Source: an uncultured Polyangiaceae bacterium
Lineage (GTDB): Bacteria > Myxococcota_A > Polyangia > Polyangiales > Houyiibacteriaceae
Assembly (NCBI GenBank): GCA_947258625.1
Contig: CAMYJN010000092.1
Location: forward strand, 1-7,782
Length of the DNA stretch: 7,782 nt
Direction: 5' to 3'
A model generated the notes under the pieces. That model was not told the DNA's origin. It saw only the letters and a program-made list of their open reading frames with translations, and made no database searches. The translations under genes were made by a program, and so were the position numbers. This document shows, piece after piece, positions 1-6,772 of this stretch; within the stretch, counting starts at the first letter, position 1, and the number at the start of each line of letters is the position of its first letter.

Positions 1-1
1 C

Positions 2-781
2 CTCGCTGTCGTCGAGGGCTCGATCCCAACCGGCGCGAACGGCGCGTACTGTACCGTTGGCGGGAAGGCGGCGATCGACATTGCCAACGAGGTCTGCGGC
101 AACGCGCTGGCAACGATTGCAGTCGGAACCTGCGCATCGTTTGGCGGTATCCCGGCGGCATCGCCGAACCCGACTGGCGCGCTCGGTGTGTCCGATGCGG
201 TGCCCGGTGTGAAGAACCTGATCAATCTGTCGGCCTGTCCGGTGAACGCCCAGAACCTCACCGCAACGCTGGTGTACTTCCTGACCTACGGACGGTTCCC
301 CGCCCTCGACAAGCTGAATCGCCCGCTTTTTGCGTACGGAAAGTCGATTCACGACAACTGCGAGCGGCGCGCGCACTACGACACCGGACAGTACGTCGAG
401 CAATGGGGCGACGAAGCCCACCGCGACGGCCACTGCCTCTACAAGATGGGCTGCAAGGGCCCCGTCTCGTTCCAGAACTGTCCGAACGTCGGTTGGAACG
501 ACAACACGAGCTGGCCAATCGCATGCGGCCACGGTTGCATCGGCTGCGCGGAACCGGACTTCTGGGACAAGATGACGCCGTTCTACGCGCACCTTCCCGG
601 CTTCCCCGGCTTCGGCAAAGGATCAAACATCGACAAGATCGGCTTCTGGGCAGCCATCGGTGTCACCACCGCGTTCGCCGGGCACACCTTGGTACATCTC
701 GGAAAGAAGCTCGTTGGAACGGGCGCAGACCATGCACCCGAAGGCCCGCCCCAGCAGACCGATGAAGGAGGCGCAGAATGA
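2..781 (+). CDS. [NiFe] hydrogenase small subunit (5'-truncated)
   Basis: This is the electron-transfer subunit of a group 1 [NiFe] hydrogenase (HyaA/HynS/HupS family; naming differs by lineage). It passes electrons from the active site through three Fe-S clusters. The frame is open from base 2, giving 259 residues. Aligning to E. coli Hyd-1 from memory, about 115 N-terminal residues are missing, including the expected Tat signal and the first two proximal-cluster Cys. Numbering from the fragment start: C44 (GTCASFGG) and C79 (SACPVN) are proximal-cluster ligands; H117, C120, C145 and C151 are distal-cluster ligands; C160, C179 and C182 (GHGCIGC) are medial-cluster ligands, with the conserved Pro at 172 that goes with a [3Fe-4S] cluster. 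Residues about 212-233 form a hydrophobic C-terminal anchor, as in membrane-bound uptake enzymes. Gly49 stands where oxygen-tolerant enzymes have an extra Cys. An additional C175 lies beside the medial cluster. The stop overlaps the large-subunit ATG (ATGA). Confidence 0.97.
   Translation, partial: LAVVEGSIPTGANGAYCTVGGKAAIDIANEVCGNALATIAVGTCASFGGIPAASPNPTGALGVSDAVPGVKNLINLSACPVNAQNLTATLVYFLTYGRFPALDKLNRPLFAYGKSIHDNCERRAHYDTGQYVEQWGDEAHRDGHCLYKMGCKGPVSFQNCPNVGWNDNTSWPIACGHGCIGCAEPDFWDKMTPFYAHLPGFPGFGKGSNIDKIGFWAAIGVTTAFAGHTLVHLGKKLVGTGADHAPEGPPQQTDEGGAE
765..771 (+). promoter_or_regulatory. Strong ribosome binding site for the large subunit
   Basis: AAGGAGG lies 6 bases before the ATG at 778, inside the last codons of the small-subunit gene. 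It is a near-perfect anti-16S match and fixes the large-subunit start. Confidence 0.8.
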
Positions 782-2484
782 CTCATATCGTTGTCGACCC
801 GGTCACCCGCATCGAAGGCCACTTGCGCATCGAGGCGGAAATCGAGGGAGGTCAGGTCTCCGACGCGTGGTCTTCCTCGACCATGTTCCGAGGCATCGAG
901 ATCATCTTGCAAGGGCGCGACCCGCGTGATGCCTGGGCCTTTACTCAGCGCATCTGCGGCGTGTGCACGACGGTGCACGCGATCGCTTCGATTCGCGCTG
1001 TAGAGGACGCGATCGGCGCCAAGCCGCCACCCAATGCGCGGATCCTGCGAAACCTGATCATCGCGTCCCAGTGCATCCAGGACCACGTGATCCACTTCTA
1101 TCACCTGCACGCGCTCGACTGGGTCGACATCGTGTCGGCGCTCGAGGCCGATCCGAAGGAAACCGCGGCGCTTGCCCAGTCGATCTCGGACTGGGGGAAG
1201 TCGAGCGCCACCTACTTCAAGGGCATTCAAGACCGTGTCAAAGGGCTGGTCGAGCGAGGCCAGCTCGGGCCGTTTGCAAACGCCTACTGGGGCCATTCGG
1301 CTTACAAGCTTCCGCCTGCGGCGAATCTCATGGCGGTTGCACACTATCTCGAAGCGCTCGAGTGGCAGCGTGAGTTCATCAAGATGCACGCCATTTTGGG
1401 TGGCAAGAACCCGCATCTGCAGAGCTTCCTCGTGGGCGGGATGGCCACTCCGGTCGACCCGGACAAGCAGGCTTCGCTGAACATCCACACGATCGCGGAG
1501 TTCAAGAAGCTGATTGCGGGTGCGCAGGAGTTCGTGAGCAAGGTATACATCCCGGATCTGCTCGCGGTCGCTTCGTTCTACAAAGACTGGGCCGGTTACG
1601 GCGCAGGCGTCGGCAACTACATGGTGTATGGAGAGTACCCGCTCGACGACGAAGCCAAGCCGGAGCTCTACATCAAGCCCGGCATCATCCGGGCTCGTGA
1701 CATCTCGAAAGTCGAGGAGTTCGATGCTTCGAAGATCACCGAGCAGATCACGCACTCCTGGTACAACTACGAAGGTGGCGAGGAGAAGGCGCTCCACCCC
1801 TCCGAGGGCGAAACCAAGCCCAACTACACCGGTCCCGAGCCACCCTTCGAGCGTCTCGACACCGCGAAGAAGTACTCCTGGTTGAAGTCGCCCCGCTACG
1901 ACGGGGTGCCGATGGAAGTCGGGCCGCTGTCGCGCATGTTGGTCAACTACGTTCGCGGTCACGAGCAGGTCCAAGGCCTGGTCAACCACGTGCTCAAGAC
2001 CCTCGGCGTCGGGCCCGAGGCCTTGTTCTCGACGCTCGGTCGAGTGGCGGCGCGCGGCATCGAAACGCAGTTGCTGGTCGACAAGATCGGCGACTGGGTC
2101 GATGAGCTCGCCGACAACATGGGCAAGGGTGAGCTGCGCATCCACGACAACAGCAAATGGGAGCCGGAGACCTGGCCCGCCGATGCGATGGGAGCGGGCT
2201 TCCATGAAGCACCGCGCGGCTCGCTAGGACACTGGGTCCACGTAAAAGATGCAAAGATCGAGCGCTATCAGTGCGTCGTTCCGAGCACCTGGAACGCCGG
2301 CCCACGGGATTCCGGCGACGCCCCTGGTCCTTACGAGGCAGCCCTGGTGGGGACCCCGGTCGCCGACCCGGAGCAGCCGATCGAGATCCTGAGGACGGTT
2401 CATTCGTTCGACCCATGCATGGCCTGCGGTGTGCACGTCGTCGAACCTGGAGGGCGCGAGATCACTCGCGTGAAGGCGCGATGA
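778..2484 (+). CDS. [NiFe] hydrogenase large (catalytic) subunit
   Basis: This subunit (HyaB/HynL/HupL family) carries the NiFe(CN)2CO centre that splits H2. It has 568 residues, close to family length. The N-terminal RIEGH motif (residues 11-15) contains the Glu (E13) linked to proton transfer in this family. The L1 motif RICGVCTTVH spans residues 58-67, with metal ligands C60 and C63. The L2 motif DPCMACGVH spans 545-553, with ligands C547 and C550. The typical MEVGPLSRM block is also present. After His553 a 15-residue tail remains; in the family it is cut off by a dedicated protease after Ni insertion, and a candidate protease is encoded two genes downstream. It has no signal peptide, as expected for a protein exported by piggy-back on the Tat signal of the small subunit. 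The start is the ATG overlapping the small-subunit stop, with an excellent RBS. Its stop overlaps the next ATG (ATGA). The L1 wording resembles standard group 1 enzymes, but I cannot assign a subgroup by eye. Confidence 0.98.
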   Translation: MTHIVVDPVTRIEGHLRIEAEIEGGQVSDAWSSSTMFRGIEIILQGRDPRDAWAFTQRICGVCTTVHAIASIRAVEDAIGAKPPPNARILRNLIIASQCIQDHVIHFYHLHALDWVDIVSALEADPKETAALAQSISDWGKSSATYFKGIQDRVKGLVERGQLGPFANAYWGHSAYKLPPAANLMAVAHYLEALEWQREFIKMHAILGGKNPHLQSFLVGGMATPVDPDKQASLNIHTIAEFKKLIAGAQEFVSKVYIPDLLAVASFYKDWAGYGAGVGNYMVYGEYPLDDEAKPELYIKPGIIRARDISKVEEFDASKITEQITHSWYNYEGGEEKALHPSEGETKPNYTGPEPPFERLDTAKKYSWLKSPRYDGVPMEVGPLSRMLVNYVRGHEQVQGLVNHVLKTLGVGPEALFSTLGRVAARGIETQLLVDKIGDWVDELADNMGKGELRIHDNSKWEPETWPADAMGAGFHEAPRGSLGHWVHVKDAKIERYQCVVPSTWNAGPRDSGDAPGPYEAALVGTPVADPEQPIEILRTVHSFDPCMACGVHVVEPGGREITRVKAR

Positions 2485-3266
2485 CCCCCCCGCCCGCAGC
2501 GACGACCGCAACCAAGGGGGGTGCTCGCCCCGAGGTGGCCGTCAAGAAGATCGATGTCGGGGGTATCGAGCGGGTGTACGTCTGGGACATCGTGGTCAGG
2601 TCGACCCACTGGTTCACCATGATCGCGATCTTCATCCTCGCGATCACCGGGATCTACATCGGCAATCCGTATCTGATCCCAGCGCAGCCGGGAAGCGAAC
2701 ACTTCGTGATGGGGACGATGAAGGTCGTGCACTTCTACACCGCGATCGCCTTCACGCTGTTGGTAGCAACGCGCCTCGTCTGGATGTTCGTCGGCTCGTA
2801 CTACGCGCGCTGGCACCAGTTCGTCCCGATCGGGAAGCGACGGCGCGGCGACGTCATGAGGATGATCAAGTTCTACTCCTTGCTGAGCAAGGACCCGCCG
2901 CTCAACGTCGGTCACAATCCGCTGGCGGGCCTGACCTATCTGCTCGTGTACGCGCTCTACCTGCTGATGATGTTCACGGGTTTCGCGATGTATTCGGTGA
3001 GCGCGACTGGCTACATGGAGTTCTGGGAATTCCTAGTCCCGATCTTCGGCGGCCTGCAGACGGCGCGTTGGATCCACCACATCGCGATGTGGTTCATTTT
3101 GGGCTTCTTTGCCCACCACATCTGGAGTGCGATCCTCGTGTCGCGTCTCGAGGGCATGGGCCTGATCGACTCGATGTTCAGCGGCTACAAGTTCCTGCCG
3201 CGACATTGGCGGAAGCGGCTTTCGCTCAGTTGGCGCGACCGGGATCGACCGTACGAGGATGACTGA
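2481..3266 (+). CDS. cybH: Ni/Fe-hydrogenase b-type cytochrome subunit
   Basis: This is the diheme membrane cytochrome b of the HyaC/HupC/HoxZ family. It anchors the hydrogenase dimer and passes electrons to the quinone pool. I chose the ATG at 2481 (261 residues), which overlaps the large-subunit stop by ATGA with GAAGG 4 bases upstream. The frame is open further upstream, but that part only shadows the large subunit. About four membrane segments are visible, near residues 42-60, 83-105, 148-172 and 196-220. Candidate heme ligands are H43 (STHW at the start of helix 1), H84 (VVHFY), H199/H200 (WIHH) and H212/H213 (FFAHH); the family's ligand set falls among these, and I have not aligned which ones match. 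The first 25 or so residues are Pro/Ala/Lys-rich, hydrophilic and presumably cytoplasmic, making the protein slightly longer than E. coli HyaC. The C-terminal tail is very basic, then ends in acidic residues. Its last 8 bases overlap the protease gene. Confidence 0.95.
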   Translation: MTPPPAATTATKGGARPEVAVKKIDVGGIERVYVWDIVVRSTHWFTMIAIFILAITGIYIGNPYLIPAQPGSEHFVMGTMKVVHFYTAIAFTLLVATRLVWMFVGSYYARWHQFVPIGKRRRGDVMRMIKFYSLLSKDPPLNVGHNPLAGLTYLLVYALYLLMMFTGFAMYSVSATGYMEFWEFLVPIFGGLQTARWIHHIAMWFILGFFAHHIWSAILVSRLEGMGLIDSMFSGYKFLPRHWRKRLSLSWRDRDRPYEDD

Positions 3267-3807
3267 GCGCACACCGGTCCTTGTCCTGGGGCTCGGCAAC
3301 GTCGTCTGCACGGACGACGGGGCGGGGATCGCCGCCGTACACACGCTCATTCGTGAGTATGAATTCCCGGAGGGTGTGGTGGTCGTGGACGGCGGCACGC
3401 TCGGTCTCTCGCTCCTGCCTCTGGTCGACAGCGCCGATCAGGTGATCCTCGTGGACGCGATCGCGGCCGACGGGCCGCCTGGAACGCAGGTTCGGATCGA
3501 GGGCGAAGAGGTGGCTCCGGCGGTCTACGAGCGCCTTTCACCGCATCAAATCGGGGTTGCGGACCTCTTGGCAGGGGCGAGCCTGCTCGATCGGTATCCG
3601 GACCGGGTGGTGATTCTCGGCGTGGTTCCGGACTCTATCGAGCTCGGGCTCGAACGAACGCCTGCCGTCCAGGCAAGCATCCCCGAGCTCGTCGAGCGCG
3701 TCGTCGAAGAGCTCAGGTCACTCGGGTACCGACCGGTCCCATCTACGGAGAGTCGCGATGAAGGCCATGGGAGCACTGCTCATGTCGCTCGCACTCTTGG
3801 GGTGTAG
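3259..3807 (+). CDS. Hydrogenase maturation endopeptidase (HyaD/HybD/HupD family)
   Basis: This cytoplasmic protease removes the C-terminal tail of the NiFe large subunit once Ni is inserted. It has 182 residues, in the family range of about 150-195. The N-terminal GLGN (11-14) followed by DDGAG (19-23) is the family signature. Residues matching the Ni-sensing set of E. coli HybD (Glu16, Asp62, His93) appear as D20, D66 (LVDA) and H96 (SPHQ). The substrate is presumably the large subunit encoded upstream, whose 15-residue tail follows DPCMACGVH. The start is the ATG overlapping the cytochrome b stop by 8 bases. The only Shine-Dalgarno-like bases (GAGG) directly abut the ATG, so translation probably depends on coupling to the upstream gene. 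The fold seems complete by about residue 158. The last 17 or so residues are polar and lie in the stretch that also encodes the start of the cytochrome c in another frame. Confidence 0.94.
   Translation: MTERTPVLVLGLGNVVCTDDGAGIAAVHTLIREYEFPEGVVVVDGGTLGLSLLPLVDSADQVILVDAIAADGPPGTQVRIEGEEVAPAVYERLSPHQIGVADLLAGASLLDRYPDRVVILGVVPDSIELGLERTPAVQASIPELVERVVEELRSLGYRPVPSTESRDEGHGSTAHVARTLGV
3747..3752 (+). promoter_or_regulatory. Ribosome binding site for the cytochrome c gene, inside the protease gene
   Basis: GGAGAG sits 5 bases before the ATG at 3758. It supports a genuine start inside the protease reading frame rather than at a later codon. Confidence 0.55.
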
Positions 3808-4153
3808 CGCCGTCAGCCCGTTCTCCGTGGACTACGACCAAGTCGAGGTCCCCATAGCCCAACTTTCGTCCGACGAAGCCCGTGCACGCGGAAGGGCACT
3901 GTTCAAAGCGAAGTGTGCGCTGTGTCACGGCGATCGGGCAGACGGAAACGGGGTGCGGAGCAAGGGGCTGTCCGGGAAACCAGTGAACTTCGGCAGCAGC
4001 GAATGGCGATCGAACACGACTGCGATCGCGGTCTTTGAAGTCTTGAGCGAAGGCGAGCGCGGCACTTCGATGCCTGCCTGGCCGACGCTTAGCGACGGGC
4101 AGAAGTGGGACCTCGTCGCTTATGTTCTCAGCATCGCTGAGGACGGACCGTGA
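3758..4153 (+). CDS. Monoheme c-type cytochrome, predicted lipoprotein
   Basis: This is a small class I-like cytochrome c of 131 residues, predicted to carry electrons on the periplasmic side. A short basic start and hydrophobic stretch (residues 2-14) lead to LALLGC, a lipobox-like site with C16 as the lipidated Cys. Leu at the -2 position is less usual but acceptable. A flexible segment follows to about residue 40. The single heme site CALCH is at 53-57, followed by a GDRADGNG turn typical of small cytochromes of this class. M105 in TSMPAW is the likely sixth heme ligand. The C-terminal helix (DGQKWDLVAYVLSI) is also typical. The gene begins 50 bases before the end of the protease gene, in a different frame. 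A second in-frame ATG at 3767 would also keep the lipobox. Its stop shares one base with the hypF ATG. I do not recognise it as a standard hydrogenase subunit; the context suggests an alternative electron acceptor for the enzyme. Confidence 0.9.
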   Translation: MKAMGALLMSLALLGCSAVSPFSVDYDQVEVPIAQLSSDEARARGRALFKAKCALCHGDRADGNGVRSKGLSGKPVNFGSSEWRSNTTAIAVFEVLSEGERGTSMPAWPTLSDGQKWDLVAYVLSIAEDGP

Positions 4154-6429
4154 TGGCAGGGCATCGCATCGAGATACGAGGGACCGTGCAAGGGGTCGGT
4201 TTTCGGCCCTGGGTCTACCGTCTGGCGCGTCGTGTCGGCGTCGTCGGAAGAGTGCGCAACGACCCACGGGGTGTGACGATTGAAGCCTTCGGAAGCAAAG
4301 CGGTTCTCAAGCAATTTGTTCATGAATTACAAACAGATACGTTGCCTGCGGCACAGATCGTAGAGCTCTGCGAGACGACGATTCCGGACGAGGAGCTCGA
4401 TGCCTTCGTGATCGAGTCCAGCGATGCCGACGGTCACAAGGCGCTGTCGATTCCGCCGGACCTCGCGACCTGTGAGGACTGCAGAAAAGAGGTGTTCGAT
4501 CGTCATGACCGGCGATTCGGATATGCGTTCACCAACTGCACGGCGTGCGGGCCCCGCTTCACGATCGCCACCGGCATTCCGTACGATCGCGCGACCACGA
4601 CCATGTCGCCATTCGTGATGTGCGCGGCATGCAGGTCAGAATACGACGACGTCGAAGACCGACGCTTTCATGCACAGCCCAATGCCTGTCCGGAATGCGG
4701 ACCAGCGCTCAGCTTGGACCGACTCGACGGGCGAGCGGCGACCGAGATCAATGCGCTCGCGGACGCGGCGGAGCTCTTGTCGCGCGGGGGAGTGGTTGCG
4801 GTCAAAGGATTGGGTGGGTTTCACCTGGCATGCGATGCGACCGACGGAGCCGCTGTTCGTCGCCTTCGGGAACGCAAGCATCGTGACGAGAAGCCATTTG
4901 CCGTCATGGTGGGGAGCCTCGCTGCTGCACGGGCACTCGCGGAGATCAGCGCCGAGGAAGAGATTCTTCTCACGGCGGCCGAACGGCCCGTGGTCCTTCT
5001 GCGCGGGCAGCAAGACGCGGGTCTGGCGGTCGAAGTCAGCCCCGATACCTCGCTTTTGGGCCTGTTTTTGCCCTATACGCCGCTCCACCACCTGCTTCTC
5101 GACGCGGTTCAGCGACCTCTCGTCATGACCTCCGCCAACGTGTCGGATGAACCAATTTGCTACGATAACGACGAAGCCCGGGCGCGTCTCGAGGGGATTG
5201 CGGATGCGATCCTACTCCACGATCGTGAGATCGCGATGCGCTGCGACGACTCCGTCGGCCGAGTGATCGCCGGGGTGCCTACCCTCATGCGCCGGTCGCG
5301 CGGCTTCGTGCCGAGGCCGTTCTATTTGTCCCGCCCGGTGGCGCGTCCGGTCCTCGCCTGCGGTGCGCATCTAAAGAACACGTTTTGCATTGCGATGGGC
5401 GATACCGCTTACTTCGGACCGCACATCGGGGACCTCGAAACCGTGGCTGCACTAGATTTTTTCGAAGAAGCAATCGAACGGATGCAAACGATACTCGAGG
5501 TTCGTCCAGATATCGTTGCACATGATTTGCACCCTGGATACTTGTCGACGCGGTACGCGAAGACGCGCGACGATGTGACCCTGGTAGGCGTTCAGCATCA
5601 CCACGCACATGTGACGAGCCTGATGGCGGAGCACGGAATACAGGGCCCCGTGCTCGGCGTGGCGTACGATGGCACGGGTTTTGGCGAGGATGGAACGTCC
5701 TGGGGCGGGGAGTTTCTGCGTTGTTCTAGAGAGCGATACGAACGCATGGCGACGTTTCGGCCGATTCGCTTGGCCGGTGGGGATCTCGCCATGCGCGAGG
5801 TTTGGAGAATCGGCTACGCGCTCTTGCACGACGCCTATGATGGCGCGCCACCAATCGATTCGATTTCGCTCCTGGGCGAGGTGAGCTCGAAGTCCATTGA
5901 GCTGGTGAAGCAAATGATCGAGCGCGGGCTCAACGCGCCGCAAGGGCGAGGTGTCGGACGTTACTTCGATGCCTTTGGCGCCCTGGCGCTAGGTCGAGCG
6001 CGGTCCACGTACGAAGGCCAGGTGGCGATTGCATGGGACCAGGTCGCAAACGAATCGGTCTTGGACGCGTACCCCTTCGAGATCGACCGCACGCGCACGC
6101 CCTGGGAGGTGGACCTTCGGCCGGCGGTGCGCGCAGCGGTCCAGGACCTCGGGGCGTCAGTGCCTGCCGGGGACGTTTCGGCGCGTTTCCACAACGCGCT
6201 CGTGGCGGTCACGGTAGAGCTGCTCGAGACGCTTTGGGCAGACCATGGCGACTTGCCCGTGGCATTGACGGGCGGGGTTTTTCAGAACGCCTGGTTGGCG
6301 GGTGGAATCGAGAGTCAAATATCCAATAAAAACCAGGTTTTGCGGCATCGCAACGTTCCGCCGGGCGACGGTGGAATCGCCCTCGGTCAGGCCTTGATCG
6401 CGGACGCCATTCTGGGAGACAAAGGTTGA
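4153..6429 (+). CDS. hypF: Carbamoyltransferase HypF, [NiFe] hydrogenase maturation
   Basis: HypF uses carbamoyl phosphate and ATP to make carbamoyl-adenylate and transfers the carbamoyl group to the C-terminal Cys of HypE, the source of the cyanide ligands. It has 758 residues from ATG 4153, normal family length. Domains in order: an acylphosphatase-like domain (about 1-92) with VQGVGFRP, catalytic R18 and N36; a zinc-finger region with CxxC pairs at 107/110, 129/132, 157/160 and 179/182, matching the family spacing x18, x24, x18; a YrdC-like domain (about 200-385), containing KGLGGFHLACDA and SANVSDEPI; and a Kae1-like carbamoyltransferase domain with HHHAH at 482-486, AYDGTGFGEDG and TGGVFQN at 706-712. 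No key motif is missing. A GTG at 4150 could add one residue; I prefer the ATG, which shares a base with the cytochrome c stop (TGATG) and has GAGGA 9 bases upstream. Short AT-rich patches near 4310-4345 and 6310-6345 stand out from the GC-rich surroundings. Confidence 0.98.
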   Translation: MAGHRIEIRGTVQGVGFRPWVYRLARRVGVVGRVRNDPRGVTIEAFGSKAVLKQFVHELQTDTLPAAQIVELCETTIPDEELDAFVIESSDADGHKALSIPPDLATCEDCRKEVFDRHDRRFGYAFTNCTACGPRFTIATGIPYDRATTTMSPFVMCAACRSEYDDVEDRRFHAQPNACPECGPALSLDRLDGRAATEINALADAAELLSRGGVVAVKGLGGFHLACDATDGAAVRRLRERKHRDEKPFAVMVGSLAAARALAEISAEEEILLTAAERPVVLLRGQQDAGLAVEVSPDTSLLGLFLPYTPLHHLLLDAVQRPLVMTSANVSDEPICYDNDEARARLEGIADAILLHDREIAMRCDDSVGRVIAGVPTLMRRSRGFVPRPFYLSRPVARPVLACGAHLKNTFCIAMGDTAYFGPHIGDLETVAALDFFEEAIERMQTILEVRPDIVAHDLHPGYLSTRYAKTRDDVTLVGVQHHHAHVTSLMAEHGIQGPVLGVAYDGTGFGEDGTSWGGEFLRCSRERYERMATFRPIRLAGGDLAMREVWRIGYALLHDAYDGAPPIDSISLLGEVSSKSIELVKQMIERGLNAPQGRGVGRYFDAFGALALGRARSTYEGQVAIAWDQVANESVLDAYPFEIDRTRTPWEVDLRPAVRAAVQDLGASVPAGDVSARFHNALVAVTVELLETLWADHGDLPVALTGGVFQNAWLAGGIESQISNKNQVLRHRNVPPGDGGIALGQALIADAILGDKG

Positions 6430-6435
6430 TGCCCC

Positions 6436-6441
6436 AAGGAG
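6436..6441 (+). promoter_or_regulatory. Ribosome binding site for hypC
   Basis: AAGGAG lies 7 bases before the hypC ATG, in the only true intergenic gap of the window (6430-6448). Hence hypC can be initiated independently of hypF. No terminator-like hairpin is visible in this gap. Confidence 0.75.
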
Positions 6442-6448
6442 CTTTACC

Positions 6449-6772
6449 ATGTGCTTAGGTGTTCCCGGCAAAGTGGTCGAAGTCGACCGTGAGAACCAGA
6501 TCGCAACCGTCGATTTCTGGGGCGTGAAGAAACAGGTGCGCCTCGAGGTCTGTGATGCGCCGGTCGCTCCAGGCGACTTCATCTTGAATCACGTCGGCTT
6601 TGCGATCCGGCGAATTCCTCCGGAGGAAGCCGCCGAGACCTTGGCCTTGTACGACGAGCTTCTACGGCTTGCCGACGAGCAGGACCTGATGACGGCCGAT
6701 GTACGCGCCGAGATCGCCGCAGCGCCCGATGCAGCGGATCGCTCCAAGAGAACCTCCAATGAATCCCAGTGA
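6449..6772 (+). CDS. hypC: Hydrogenase maturation chaperone HypC
   Basis: HypC is the small cytoplasmic chaperone that, with HypD, holds the Fe(CN)2CO unit and delivers it to the large-subunit precursor. The protein starts MCLGVPGKVV; C2 (exposed after removal of Met1) is the essential residue of the family. H48 in GDFILNHVGFAI matches the conserved His. The beta-barrel core covers about residues 1-55, followed by the usual helix with PPEEAAETLALYDELL. At 107 residues it is longer than most HypC proteins (about 75-95). The extra length is a polar, Ala/Asp/Ser-rich tail from about residue 80, whose end overlaps hypD by 14 bases. The VDFWGV stretch has Trp where VDFGG is common. Confidence 0.97.
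   Translation: MCLGVPGKVVEVDRENQIATVDFWGVKKQVRLEVCDAPVAPGDFILNHVGFAIRRIPPEEAAETLALYDELLRLADEQDLMTADVRAEIAAAPDAADRSKRTSNESQ

Noticed and set aside
188..190. GTG at 188 as the start of the small-subunit gene
   Set aside because: The frame is open back to base 2 and encodes conserved small-subunit sequence there, including a proximal-cluster Cys. This Val is internal.
583..2205. A 540-codon open frame on the minus strand, opposite the large-subunit gene
   Set aside because: It is antisense to a certain hydrogenase gene. The translation has no recognisable domain and is Arg/Asp/Val-rich, as expected from the reverse complement of GC-rich codons. Such long antisense frames are common in GC-rich DNA.
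2271..2480. A longer version of the cytochrome b starting at 2271
   Set aside because: The extra 70 residues are an Arg/Pro/Gly-rich shadow of the large-subunit gene. The ATG at 2481, overlapping the stop, gives the family length.
3743..4267. Minus-strand open frame of 174 codons opposite the cytochrome c and the start of hypF
   Set aside because: It overlaps two well-supported genes, shows no motif and has no plausible ribosome binding context. It is treated as a shadow frame.
6430..6448. A possible terminator or promoter in the gap between hypF and hypC
   Set aside because: The gap is only 19 bases, has no hairpin or T-run, and is occupied by the hypC ribosome binding site.
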